From: an uncultured Eubacteriales bacterium
Lineage (GTDB): Bacteria; Bacillota; Clostridia; Oscillospirales; Oscillospiraceae
Assembly: GCA_900546515.1 (NCBI GenBank)
Contig: URDG01000001.1
Span: 1 to 64,000 of the forward strand
DNA length: 64,000 nt
Direction of reading: 5' to 3'
A program made the translations under genes and the position numbers. The first letter of the stretch is position 1. Each line of letters starts with the position of its first letter. Under the pieces are notes generated by a model, which ran no database searches, was not told the origin of the DNA, and worked only from the letters and a program-made list of their open reading frames with translations. Positions 50,499 through 58,578 of this stretch are shown one piece after another.

Positions 50499-50527
50499 TT
50501 GAGGATTATAATAAAATAATAAAACTG
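50499..50527 (+). promoter_or_regulatory. Promoter of the DUF4364-asnA genes
   Basis: TTGAAA (50499-50504), 17-base spacer, TAAAAT (50522-50527), 21 bases before the start codon. Confidence 0.65.
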
Positions 50528-50548
50528 AAAAAAGCGAAGGAGGACTAT

Positions 50549-51082
50549 ATGGGCAGATTTGGGTTTATACATGAAAAGCTCGATATAAAGATACTTATTC
50601 TTTTTGTCCTGCGCCGCCTGCCCGGCGTAGTCGATGCGGAGACGCTGCTTGATCTGTGCCAGTGCGATGACGGCGTCGGATATTTCGATTATTCCGACTG
50701 CCTCAGCGAGCTTGTGGACACAGGTCATATCGAGCAGACTGATGACGGCTACCGCATTACCGAAAAGGGCGCGCGCAATGCCGATGCGGTCGAGAGCAGC
50801 CTGCCGTATTCTGTCCGCACCAAGGCCGAGAGGCTTCTTGCGCCGGTCGCCGACCGAATCCGCCGCGACGCTATGATCGTGACCGAGCACAGCATGACGG
50901 ACAGCGGCATGACCGTACACCTTGCCATGTCTGACGGTAAGGGTGAAATCATCAATCTCAGCTTTCTATGCGGCGATGAGACGCAGGCAAAGCTTATTGA
51001 AAAAAACTTTCGCCGAGGTGCGGAGGGATATTATCAGAAAATTGCCGCTCTTCTGAGCGAGGAAAAAGAAAAGAGAAAATAA
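50549..51082 (+). CDS. DUF4364 family protein
   Basis: 177 residues from ATG 50549 (AAGGAGG 6 bases upstream). Winged-helix-like N-terminal part (LDIKILILFVLRRLPGVVDA, DCLSELVDTGHIEQTDDGYR), then a beta-rich C-terminal domain. This DUF4364-type protein is widespread in Clostridia, with unknown function; a DNA-binding role is plausible. It is 3 bases before asnA. Confidence 0.75.
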   Translation: MGRFGFIHEKLDIKILILFVLRRLPGVVDAETLLDLCQCDDGVGYFDYSDCLSELVDTGHIEQTDDGYRITEKGARNADAVESSLPYSVRTKAERLLAPVADRIRRDAMIVTEHSMTDSGMTVHLAMSDGKGEIINLSFLCGDETQAKLIEKNFRRGAEGYYQKIAALLSEEKEKRK

Positions 51083-51085
51083 GCC

Positions 51086-52099
51086 ATGAATTCAAACATC
51101 CCCGAGGGTTACAAAAGTATTTTGAGTATTTATGACACGCAGAAAGCGATAGGCCTGCTCAAACGTCTGTTTGAGGACAGACTCTGTGCGCTGCTTAATC
51201 TCTACCGCGTCTCCGCACCGCTGTTTGTTGAGGCCGGGTCCGGTATAAACGACGACCTCAACGGTGTGGAGCGCCCCGTGTCTTTTGATATACTCCGCTC
51301 CGACAAGACGGCGCAGGTCGTACATTCTCTGGCAAAATGGAAGCGCCTTGCGCTCAAGCGCTACGGCTTCTATCCCGGCCGCGGCCTCTGCACAGATATG
51401 GACGCTATCCGCCGCGATGAAGAGGTGCTGGATAATCTGCACTCCGTTTACGTTGACCAGTGGGATTGGGAAAAGGTCATTCTGCCAGAGAACCGCAATG
51501 TTGATTATCTCAAATCCACCGTTATGGACATAGTCACCGCAATATGCGACACGCAGGACACCATGCAGGCTATATATCCGCAGCTTCAGAGCCTTGGCAA
51601 GTTTGAGCGCCGCGTCTCATTCGTAACTGCGCAGCAGCTTGAAGATATGTACCCTGACAAGACGCCCAAGGAGCGCGAAAATGCGTATGCGAAAGAACAT
51701 AAGACCGTGTTTATAATCGGCATCGGAGGGAAGCTCAGATCAGGCAAGCCGCATGACGGCCGCGCACCTGACTATGACGATTGGGACCTCAACGGAGATA
51801 TCCTTTTCTGGTGCGACTGGCTTGGATGTGCGGTGGAGGTGTCCTCCATGGGCATTCGCGTGGATCCTGCATCTCTTGACCGGCAGCTCACGCTCTCCGG
51901 CCATGATGAGCGCCGTGAGCTCCCGTATCATAAGGCACTGCTCAACGGTGAACTGCCGCTTACCATAGGCGGCGGCATAGGGCAGTCGCGCATCTCAATG
52001 CTGCTGCTTGGAAAGGCGCATATCGGCGAGGTCCAGGCGTCCATATGGGATGACGAGACTATGACGGCCTGCGAGAAAGCGGGCATAACGCTTCTGTAA
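51086..52099 (+). CDS. asnA: Aspartate-ammonia ligase
   Basis: 337 residues, the usual AsnA length. FVEAGSGINDDLNG, VSFDILRS, AKWKRLALKRYGF, DQWDWEKVI, the Asp-rich DYDDWDLNGDILFW and TIGGGIGQSRISMLLL match the AsnA family, related to class II aminoacyl-tRNA synthetases. It makes asparagine from aspartate, ammonia and ATP. The start is close behind the DUF4364 gene. Confidence 0.95.
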   Translation: MNSNIPEGYKSILSIYDTQKAIGLLKRLFEDRLCALLNLYRVSAPLFVEAGSGINDDLNGVERPVSFDILRSDKTAQVVHSLAKWKRLALKRYGFYPGRGLCTDMDAIRRDEEVLDNLHSVYVDQWDWEKVILPENRNVDYLKSTVMDIVTAICDTQDTMQAIYPQLQSLGKFERRVSFVTAQQLEDMYPDKTPKERENAYAKEHKTVFIIGIGGKLRSGKPHDGRAPDYDDWDLNGDILFWCDWLGCAVEVSSMGIRVDPASLDRQLTLSGHDERRELPYHKALLNGELPLTIGGGIGQSRISMLLLGKAHIGEVQASIWDDETMTACEKAGITLL

Positions 52100-52133
52100 G
52101 TCAAGTAAAAATATAAATAAGTTAGGGTAAGCT

Positions 52134-53606
52134 ATGTCATTTGTAAGCTTTCAGTTCTGGGCACTGCTTCTGCCGCTGTGCTTCCTCTTTTACGTGCTGT
52201 GCGGGAAAACCGCGCGCGGACAGAATATAGTGCTGCTTGCAGCAAGCGTTATATTCTATGCCAGCTATGATCTGAAATATCTGCTGGTTCTCGCCATGAG
52301 TATCGCCGTGACCTATCTCGGCGGGCGCATCGGTTCGGAGCAGGAGAGTGAGAAAAAGCGCAGCAGAGTCTATACGTGGGCATTTATTCTCAATCTCATC
52401 ATTCTTATCGTGTTCAAATACACGGGCTTTCTGCTCGGCAATATCAACCTCGTGCTGAGCCTTTTTGGCGTGTCGATAGCCATGCCGAAGCTTCTTCTGC
52501 CGGTAGGTCTTGCGTTTTATACCTTCCAGAGCTCTACATATCTGTTCGATTTGAAGAGCGGCAAGGCCGAGCCGGAAAAGGATCTGATAAACTACAGCCT
52601 TTTTGTAGCATTCTTTCCGACAGTTATCTCCGGCCCGATACTTCGCGCCGCAAGCTTTCTGCCGCAGATAAGGCAGCGCCGCGAGGTGAGCTGGGAAAGG
52701 TTTCAGATATTCCTTTTCACATTTCTGTGGGGCGCATTTTTGAAGCTTGTCCTCTCCGACAGGCTGGCAGGCTTTGTAACATACGTATTCAACAGCTATT
52801 ACGACTACGGCGGGTTTATCATGCTCGTGCATGTTTCCTGCGCCATGCTGCAGCTGTATGTCGATTTTGCAGGCTACAGCTATATGGCTATCGCCGTTGC
52901 GGCGCTGTTTGGCTTTGATATTCCGGACAACTTCCGTCAGCCGTGGTTTGCAACGACCGTCGCCGGAATGTGGCGCCGCTGGCATATTTCCATGACGAGC
53001 TGGTTCACGGATTATCTCTATATACCGCTCGGCGGCAGCCGCAAGGGCAAGGCGAGAAAAATACTCAACACGTTCATTGTCTTTACTGCAAGCGGCCTTT
53101 GGCACGGTGCTGCGTGGACATTCGCTTTCTGGGGCTTTATGGGCGCATTTTATATGGCGGTCGGCCAGTTGACGCTGCCATGGCGCACTGCGGCCTGCGA
53201 GAAGCTGCATATAAACCGCGAGAGCTTCGGATTCAAGATGCTTCAGCGATTTATTGTGTTCATGCTTATGGCGGCGATAGTTGTGCCGTTCAGCATCGGC
53301 GGCCTGAAGGCTACCGCGGTGTATTTCCGCCAGATGTTTTCCGTGTGGAATCCGTGGGTGCTTTTTGACGGCTCATTTTACGAGCTGGGCATGACCGCGG
53401 CGGATTGGAGAATATGCATTTTCGGCGGCCTGATACTGCTTGCTGTGTCGGCACTCCGTGAGCATGGCTATAGCTGCAAATTTATATTGCAGCAGAACGT
53501 GGCGTTCCGTGCGGCGCTTTGTCTTGTGATGTTCTTTGCATTGATCGTATTTGGCGTGTATGGCGCGCAGTACTCGGCCAACGCTTTTGTGTACGCAGGA
53601 TTCTAA
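52134..53606 (+). CDS. MBOAT family O-acyltransferase (AlgI-like)
   Basis: 490 residues with about ten hydrophobic segments. MBOAT landmarks: LLPVGLAFYTFQSSTYLFDL, YVDFAGYSYMAIA, the segment MWRRWHISMTSWFTDYLYIP and catalytic His in ASGLWHGAAW. Such proteins move acyl (often acetyl) groups across the membrane for modification of surface polymers. The gene is followed 15 bases later by an SGNH-type partner, a common pairing. Confidence 0.88.
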   Translation: MSFVSFQFWALLLPLCFLFYVLCGKTARGQNIVLLAASVIFYASYDLKYLLVLAMSIAVTYLGGRIGSEQESEKKRSRVYTWAFILNLIILIVFKYTGFLLGNINLVLSLFGVSIAMPKLLLPVGLAFYTFQSSTYLFDLKSGKAEPEKDLINYSLFVAFFPTVISGPILRAASFLPQIRQRREVSWERFQIFLFTFLWGAFLKLVLSDRLAGFVTYVFNSYYDYGGFIMLVHVSCAMLQLYVDFAGYSYMAIAVAALFGFDIPDNFRQPWFATTVAGMWRRWHISMTSWFTDYLYIPLGGSRKGKARKILNTFIVFTASGLWHGAAWTFAFWGFMGAFYMAVGQLTLPWRTAACEKLHINRESFGFKMLQRFIVFMLMAAIVVPFSIGGLKATAVYFRQMFSVWNPWVLFDGSFYELGMTAADWRICIFGGLILLAVSALREHGYSCKFILQQNVAFRAALCLVMFFALIVFGVYGAQYSANAFVYAGF

Positions 53607-53621
53607 GGGGGCGGCTGAGCA

Positions 53622-55061
53622 ATGAAAAACAAATATTTCAAAAGAGTAATATGTGTTCTGCTTGTTATAGCCCTTGCCCTCGGCGGACTGTGGTATGCCA
53701 ACCGAGTCCTTGTCATGAAGCGCGTGGACGGCATACTCACGATGCAGGACTTCTATGCGCAGCCGCAGGGCACTGTGGATGTGCTTCTTGTCGGCAACAG
53801 CCACTCCGGCATAAATATAGACACGGCAGAGCTATGGACGGAGTACGGCATTTCAAGCTATAACCTCTGGGGCGGCGTCCAGCCGCTGTGGAACTCATAC
53901 CATTTCATAGTTGAGGCGCTCAAGTATCAGCAGCCGAAGGTGATCTGCCTTGAAGTAACGGCGACTGTGAGCGACTATGAGTATTCAGAAGAGCAGAACC
54001 AGATAAAGAATACGGCGGGTATGAAGCTTTCAAAGAACAAGCTCGATGCCGTCAGGGTTTCTGCGCCGAAAGAGCGCTGGTTTAATCTGCTGCTTGGCCT
54101 TCCACTTTATCACAGCCGTTTTGATGAGCTTGAACAAAAGGATTTCGAGCACTTCCCGTGGTCAGCCGGCCTTGAAAACTTCAAGGGCAGCTATCTCCTC
54201 TACGGCGCCGGCAATTACCGGCATGAGAGCGCCGAGGGTGTTACGGCACGCAGGGAGATCATGGACAAGGAGCTTGACTACCTCAACAGGATAATTGCAC
54301 TATGCAAAGATAACGGCATACCTCTTATGCTGCTCAAAACGCCATCGGTAGAGAAGACCGATGAACAGGAGATATTCAACACCGTCGCGGACATTGCAGA
54401 CGAAAACGGCCTACCATTTGTCAACATGAATCTTATGGAAAACGAGCTTGGCGTGACCGCGCATGATTATTCTACTGACCGTCATATGAACGGCAGCGGT
54501 GCGCGCAAGGTCTCGCATTGGCTCGGTGCGTATCTCAGGGAAAACTTCGGCGTTGAGGATCACCGCGGCGATGAGCGCTATATCAGCTGGGACATAAACG
54601 CATGTAATGTCAACGACGATTATCTCACCGCGATAACAGAAAATTCGGATTACTTTGCCGAACTGCGCAGAAACGGAAGAGCTGCTCTTGTTGTCAAGAA
54701 TGAACCGTGGGAAGATAACGAAGAGTATCGGATGCTCGTGAAGGAAATGGAGAGCATCGGACTGCCGGGGCTTGCGGCGGCTGAAAACAGCAAGGATGCA
54801 TTCCTCGTAAACGATACCGCATCCGGCGTGAATGCACCGGCGAGCGTAAACGGCGATACGATCACGTTCAGCCTCGACGGAGAGAAGCTGACGGTCAGCT
54901 TCGAATATCAGAATGTCGTGTTTGCCGGTAAGAAGCTGACATGGTTCGGCGCAAGCGAGATGGTCATGATCGTCTATGATACGCAGACGAATAAAGTTGT
55001 CGATACTGTTTCATTTTCATCGGCGAACCATTATGCGCTCCAGCGGGCGGACGAAAAGTGA
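53622..55061 (+). CDS. Membrane-anchored SGNH/GDSL-type protein, partner of MBOAT
   Basis: 479 residues with an N-terminal membrane anchor (VICVLLVIALALGGLWY). VLLVGNSHSGINIDTAELW has the SGNH nucleophile Ser region, and DRHMNGSGARKVS the likely C-terminal Asp-His pair. Residues ~340-479 form an additional domain without an identifiable motif. It probably acts outside the membrane as acyl transferase or esterase on the polymer modified with the help of the MBOAT protein. Confidence 0.75.
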   Translation: MKNKYFKRVICVLLVIALALGGLWYANRVLVMKRVDGILTMQDFYAQPQGTVDVLLVGNSHSGINIDTAELWTEYGISSYNLWGGVQPLWNSYHFIVEALKYQQPKVICLEVTATVSDYEYSEEQNQIKNTAGMKLSKNKLDAVRVSAPKERWFNLLLGLPLYHSRFDELEQKDFEHFPWSAGLENFKGSYLLYGAGNYRHESAEGVTARREIMDKELDYLNRIIALCKDNGIPLMLLKTPSVEKTDEQEIFNTVADIADENGLPFVNMNLMENELGVTAHDYSTDRHMNGSGARKVSHWLGAYLRENFGVEDHRGDERYISWDINACNVNDDYLTAITENSDYFAELRRNGRAALVVKNEPWEDNEEYRMLVKEMESIGLPGLAAAENSKDAFLVNDTASGVNAPASVNGDTITFSLDGEKLTVSFEYQNVVFAGKKLTWFGASEMVMIVYDTQTNKVVDTVSFSSANHYALQRADEK

Positions 55062-55089
55062 TTTTTATACGTTTTACCGCAGAATACTA

Positions 55090-55118
55090 TTGAAATTTCA
55101 ACTCGGACATGTTATACT
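55090..55118 (+). promoter_or_regulatory. Promoter of tRNA-Gly
   Basis: TTGAAA (55090-55095), 17-base spacer, TATACT (55113-55118). An 8-base inverted repeat CTCGGACA/TGTCCGAG flanks the -10 box (55102-55125). Confidence 0.75.
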
Positions 55119-55128
55119 GTCCGAGCAT

Positions 55129-55202
55129 GCAGGGTTGGTATATCGGTATTACTCCAGCTTCCCAAGCTGGCTAGGCGGGTTCGACTCCCGTACCCTGCTC
55201 CA
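55129..55202 (+). tRNA. tRNA-Gly (anticodon CCC)
   Basis: 74 nt with encoded CCA. Acceptor GCAGGGT/ACCCTGC, anticodon stem CCAGC/GCTGG with loop TTCCCAA, T arm GGTTCGACTCC. Confidence 0.95.
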
Positions 55203-55211
55203 CTTTTTGAG

Positions 55212-55242
55212 AAATCCCGTAGTTGTTGAAACTACGGGATTT
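55212..55242 (+). terminator. Terminator after tRNA-Gly
   Basis: 13-base perfect arms around GTTGA and a T-rich end, 10 bases after the tRNA. Confidence 0.75.
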
Positions 55243-55352
55243 TCTTGTATTATCAACGGTTTGCGGGCTTTTGCTGTGTTGCGCCAACGCAACAGAAATT
55301 GCAAATATCTGGCACAAATAGCGAACTTAAAACTTCAAATTTACTAACAAAT

Positions 55353-56348
55353 TTACGAATGCCTGCTGATGATTGCAGCGGCACGATCCGGGTAATCCGT
55401 GATCAGGGCATCTGCGCCGATACTTATAAGGTACTCCATGTCTTCTTCGGAGTTTACGGTCCAGTACTGCATGGCAAGATCGTGGGCATGAGCATAGTTG
55501 ATGATTTTGACAAGTCCCAGATTGATGCCAAAGCTCGACCCGGCGTTATTGAACGGCAGCTGGAGCACATTATATGAGCAGGTGAAGTCCTTTTTATCAG
55601 TCAAAGCAGCGAGATAGAACTGCACTACTTCGGCCGGACTGGCACTGCGGTGCGTATCAGGATAATTTTTTGTAATATAATTTGCAACTTCGTCTCTGAA
55701 AGTGCCGATAATGACCCGATTCAGCAGACCGCGTTCTTTCAGTGTTGCATACAGTTGATCTGCCGCAGCAAGTCCTGTGTCGCCGCCGTCCTTGATCTCA
55801 ATGATGTAGCGGAATTCACCGGCAGAAGTCAGATAATCCAGCACCTCATCCAGTGACAGGATACGAAGCTCGTCTGGCACAGCACTGCCGTGAAGCTCTG
55901 CGTAAGGCATTTCTCCGGCATCATTTACAAACTGAGCTGCCATGTTCAGCTGCTTCAACTCGTCCAGCGTCTTTTCGCGAACCTGAATGTCTTTTTCACC
56001 GAAAACAGATACAGCATCCGACACGCGATCGAGCGTATCGTCATGGGACAGCACCAGAATATTGTCAGCTGTCATATGTAGATCAAATTCAAAATATGTC
56101 ACATGCAGGCCGGGGGATTCAACACAGCCGCGGAACGCTGCAAGCGTTTCCTCGGGAAAGTCTCCAGCACCGCTGCGATGAGCGGAGATAGTGGTTGTTC
56201 CGGTGATGAACGGATTGCTCGTGTCAAACTGTTTCAAGTTTTTCGGGTCGGAACGATGATAAAATTGGGCAGCGCCGATGATCCCGGCGGCAGCTGCAAT
56301 GCAAAGTAGAACGATCAGGCACTTGCGCAGCATTCTTCTTGTTTTCAC
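55353..56348 (-). CDS. Membrane-anchored glycerophosphodiester phosphodiesterase
   Basis: 331 residues from GTG 56348 (AAGGAGA 7 bases upstream; a longer frame to 56420 lacks a site). An N-terminal hydrophobic anchor (CLIVLLCIAAAAGIIGA) precedes the GDPD barrel: SAHRSGAGDFPEETLAAFRG, FEFDLHMTADNILVLSHDDT (metal Glu/Asp and catalytic His), EIKDGG. It hydrolyses glycerophosphodiesters, possibly lipid head groups or teichoic acid, at the outer face of the membrane. Monocistronic. Confidence 0.88.
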   Translation of the reverse strand: MKTRRMLRKCLIVLLCIAAAAGIIGAAQFYHRSDPKNLKQFDTSNPFITGTTTISAHRSGAGDFPEETLAAFRGCVESPGLHVTYFEFDLHMTADNILVLSHDDTLDRVSDAVSVFGEKDIQVREKTLDELKQLNMAAQFVNDAGEMPYAELHGSAVPDELRILSLDEVLDYLTSAGEFRYIIEIKDGGDTGLAAADQLYATLKERGLLNRVIIGTFRDEVANYITKNYPDTHRSASPAEVVQFYLAALTDKKDFTCSYNVLQLPFNNAGSSFGINLGLVKIINYAHAHDLAMQYWTVNSEEDMEYLISIGADALITDYPDRAAAIISRHS

Positions 56349-56388
56349 TGAAATTCTCCTTGGTATTTCTTTTTTTACTATAGAATTT

Positions 56389-56416
56389 ATTATATCATAT
56401 TTCTCGGTTATGTCAC
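56389..56416 (-). promoter_or_regulatory. Promoter of the phosphodiesterase gene
   Basis: Minus strand GTGACA (56416-56411), 16-base spacer, TATAAT (56394-56389). Confidence 0.6.
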
Positions 56417-56507
56417 GCATAAAAGCCCTGTAAATGAAGAACGGTTTTTTGCGTGCAGGCGTTCATGCTTATAACACCGGCAGTGATAATTTTTGCGGCT
56501 GTTTTCC

Positions 56508-56536
56508 TTGTGGTTTGATATGCTGCGTGGTATAAT
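56508..56536 (+). promoter_or_regulatory. Promoter of uvrB
   Basis: TTGTGG (56508-56513), 17-base spacer, TATAAT (56531-56536). I did not find a clear Gram-positive LexA box nearby. Confidence 0.65.
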
Positions 56537-56589
56537 ATATTATTCAAATGTGTACCTTTGCCGAGCGAGGGGGGCTTTCGGAGTAATTC

Positions 56590-58557
56590 ATGGACAGTTT
56601 TAAGTTAGTTTCGCAATACAAACCTACCGGTGATCAGCCGGAGGCGATAGATGCGCTCGTTTCGGGCATAGAGAACGGATTGGATGAGCAGGTACTGCTT
56701 GGCGTCACTGGCTCAGGTAAGACGTTCACAATGGCGAATGTGATCGCGCGTCTCAACCGGCCTACGCTCGTACTGGCGCATAATAAGACGCTGGCAGCAC
56801 AGCTATGCAGCGAGTTCAAGGAGTTTTTTCCGGAAAACGCTGTGGAATACTTTGTTTCCTATTACGACTATTATCAGCCCGAGGCATATATTCCTCACAC
56901 AGATACTTATATAGAGAAAGACTGCGCAATAAATGACGAGATCGACCGCCTGCGGCTGTCGGCGACCTTCTCTCTGCTTGAGCGCCGTGACGTAATTGTT
57001 GTGGCGTCGGTCTCCTGCATCTATGGTCTGGGCGAGCCGGACGATTTTGCAAACATGGCAATATCCATGAGGCCGGGGCAGGTCTGGAATATGGATGAGC
57101 TGCTGCATAAGCTCATTGATGCACGCTATGAGCGCAATGATATTGCCTTTGAGCGCAATATGTTCCGCGTCCGCGGCGATACGGTCGAGATATTCCCGGC
57201 TTACTGGAATGACCGCGCGATACGTGTGGAATTCTTTGGCGATGAGATTGACAGGCTCAGCGAAATAAACGTCATCACCGGCGCACCGCTGCGCTATCTG
57301 ACGCATGCTGTCGTGTATCCGGCAAGCCACTATGTCACAACAAAGGAAAAAATGTCCGCCGCTATAGAGCGCATACGTACAGAATGTGATGAGCGCGTTA
57401 AGTACTTTAATGATAACAATAAGCTCATTGAGGCGCAGCGCATAAAGCAGCGCACGGACTACGATATAGATATGATGCAGGAGCTTGGCTACTGCACCGG
57501 TATAGAGAACTACTCCCGCGTGATCTCAAACCGGTCTGCCGGTAGTCCTCCGATGACGCTGCTGGACTATTTCCCGAAGGACTTCCTGCTTTTTGTGGAC
57601 GAGAGTCATGTCACGCTGCCGCAGGTGCGGGCCATGTACCGCGGCGACAGAGCCCGCAAGGAGTCGCTTGTCGAATTCGGCTTCCGGCTGCCGTCAGCCT
57701 TTGATAACCGCCCGCTGAAATTTGATGAGTTCGAGCAGCGCATACATCAGCGCGTTTTTGTCTCGGCAACCCCCGGCGATTATGAGCGTGAGCACGCGGG
57801 ACAGATCGTAGAGCAGATCATCCGCCCGACGGGACTTCTTGACCCGGAGATTTTTGTCCGCCCGACGGAGAATCAGATCGACGACCTGATCGGCGAGATA
57901 AACGAGAAAACAGCGAAGGGACAGCGCACTCTCGTCACAACTCTTACGAAGAAGATGGCGGAGAACCTGACTGAATATTTCACCAATACCGGCATCCGCT
58001 GCCGCTATATGCACCATGATATAGGTACGATAGAGCGCATGGAGATCATCCGGGACCTCCGCTTGGGCGAATTTGACGTGCTTGTCGGCATAAACCTTCT
58101 GCGCGAGGGACTGGATATTCCCGAGGTCGGTCTTGTTGCGATACTTGATGCAGATAAGGAGGGCTTCCTCAGAAGCGAGACTAGCCTTATCCAGACTGTA
58201 GGCCGCGCCGCGCGCAATGCAGACGCTATGGTCATCATGTACGGCGATACGGTTACGCCGTCCATGCGCGCTTGTATTGATGAGACGGCCCGCCGCCGCG
58301 AAAAGCAGATGGCGTATAATGAGGCGCACGGCATAGTCCCGAAGACTATAGTAAAAGACGTGCGCGGACTGCTTGAAATATCGTCCGATTCTGCTGCCCC
58401 TGTCAAAAAGACCGGCGGTGTGAAGATGACTGAGCGGGAACGCAAGGAGCTTATTGACAAGCTTGAAGATAAGATGCGCAAGGCCGCGAAGATGCTGGAG
58501 TATGAGATCGCGGCGGAACTGCGCGACGAGATAATCCGTCTGCGCGGAGAAAAGTGA
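56590..58557 (+). CDS. uvrB: Excinuclease ABC subunit B
   Basis: 655 residues, normal length. Walker A GVTGSGKTF (residues ~38-46), beta-hairpin FVSYYDYYQPEAYIP that inserts at lesions, DESHV Walker B, helicase motif VGINLLREGLDIPEVGLVAI, QTVGRAARN, and the C-terminal UVR domain (LEDKMRKAAKMLEYEIAAEL). Verifies damage with UvrA and recruits UvrC in nucleotide excision repair. First of a five-gene rightward housekeeping series. Confidence 0.97.
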   Translation: MDSFKLVSQYKPTGDQPEAIDALVSGIENGLDEQVLLGVTGSGKTFTMANVIARLNRPTLVLAHNKTLAAQLCSEFKEFFPENAVEYFVSYYDYYQPEAYIPHTDTYIEKDCAINDEIDRLRLSATFSLLERRDVIVVASVSCIYGLGEPDDFANMAISMRPGQVWNMDELLHKLIDARYERNDIAFERNMFRVRGDTVEIFPAYWNDRAIRVEFFGDEIDRLSEINVITGAPLRYLTHAVVYPASHYVTTKEKMSAAIERIRTECDERVKYFNDNNKLIEAQRIKQRTDYDIDMMQELGYCTGIENYSRVISNRSAGSPPMTLLDYFPKDFLLFVDESHVTLPQVRAMYRGDRARKESLVEFGFRLPSAFDNRPLKFDEFEQRIHQRVFVSATPGDYEREHAGQIVEQIIRPTGLLDPEIFVRPTENQIDDLIGEINEKTAKGQRTLVTTLTKKMAENLTEYFTNTGIRCRYMHHDIGTIERMEIIRDLRLGEFDVLVGINLLREGLDIPEVGLVAILDADKEGFLRSETSLIQTVGRAARNADAMVIMYGDTVTPSMRACIDETARRREKQMAYNEAHGIVPKTIVKDVRGLLEISSDSAAPVKKTGGVKMTERERKELIDKLEDKMRKAAKMLEYEIAAELRDEIIRLRGEK

Positions 58558-58578
58558 TATTACAGCGAGGAAAGTACC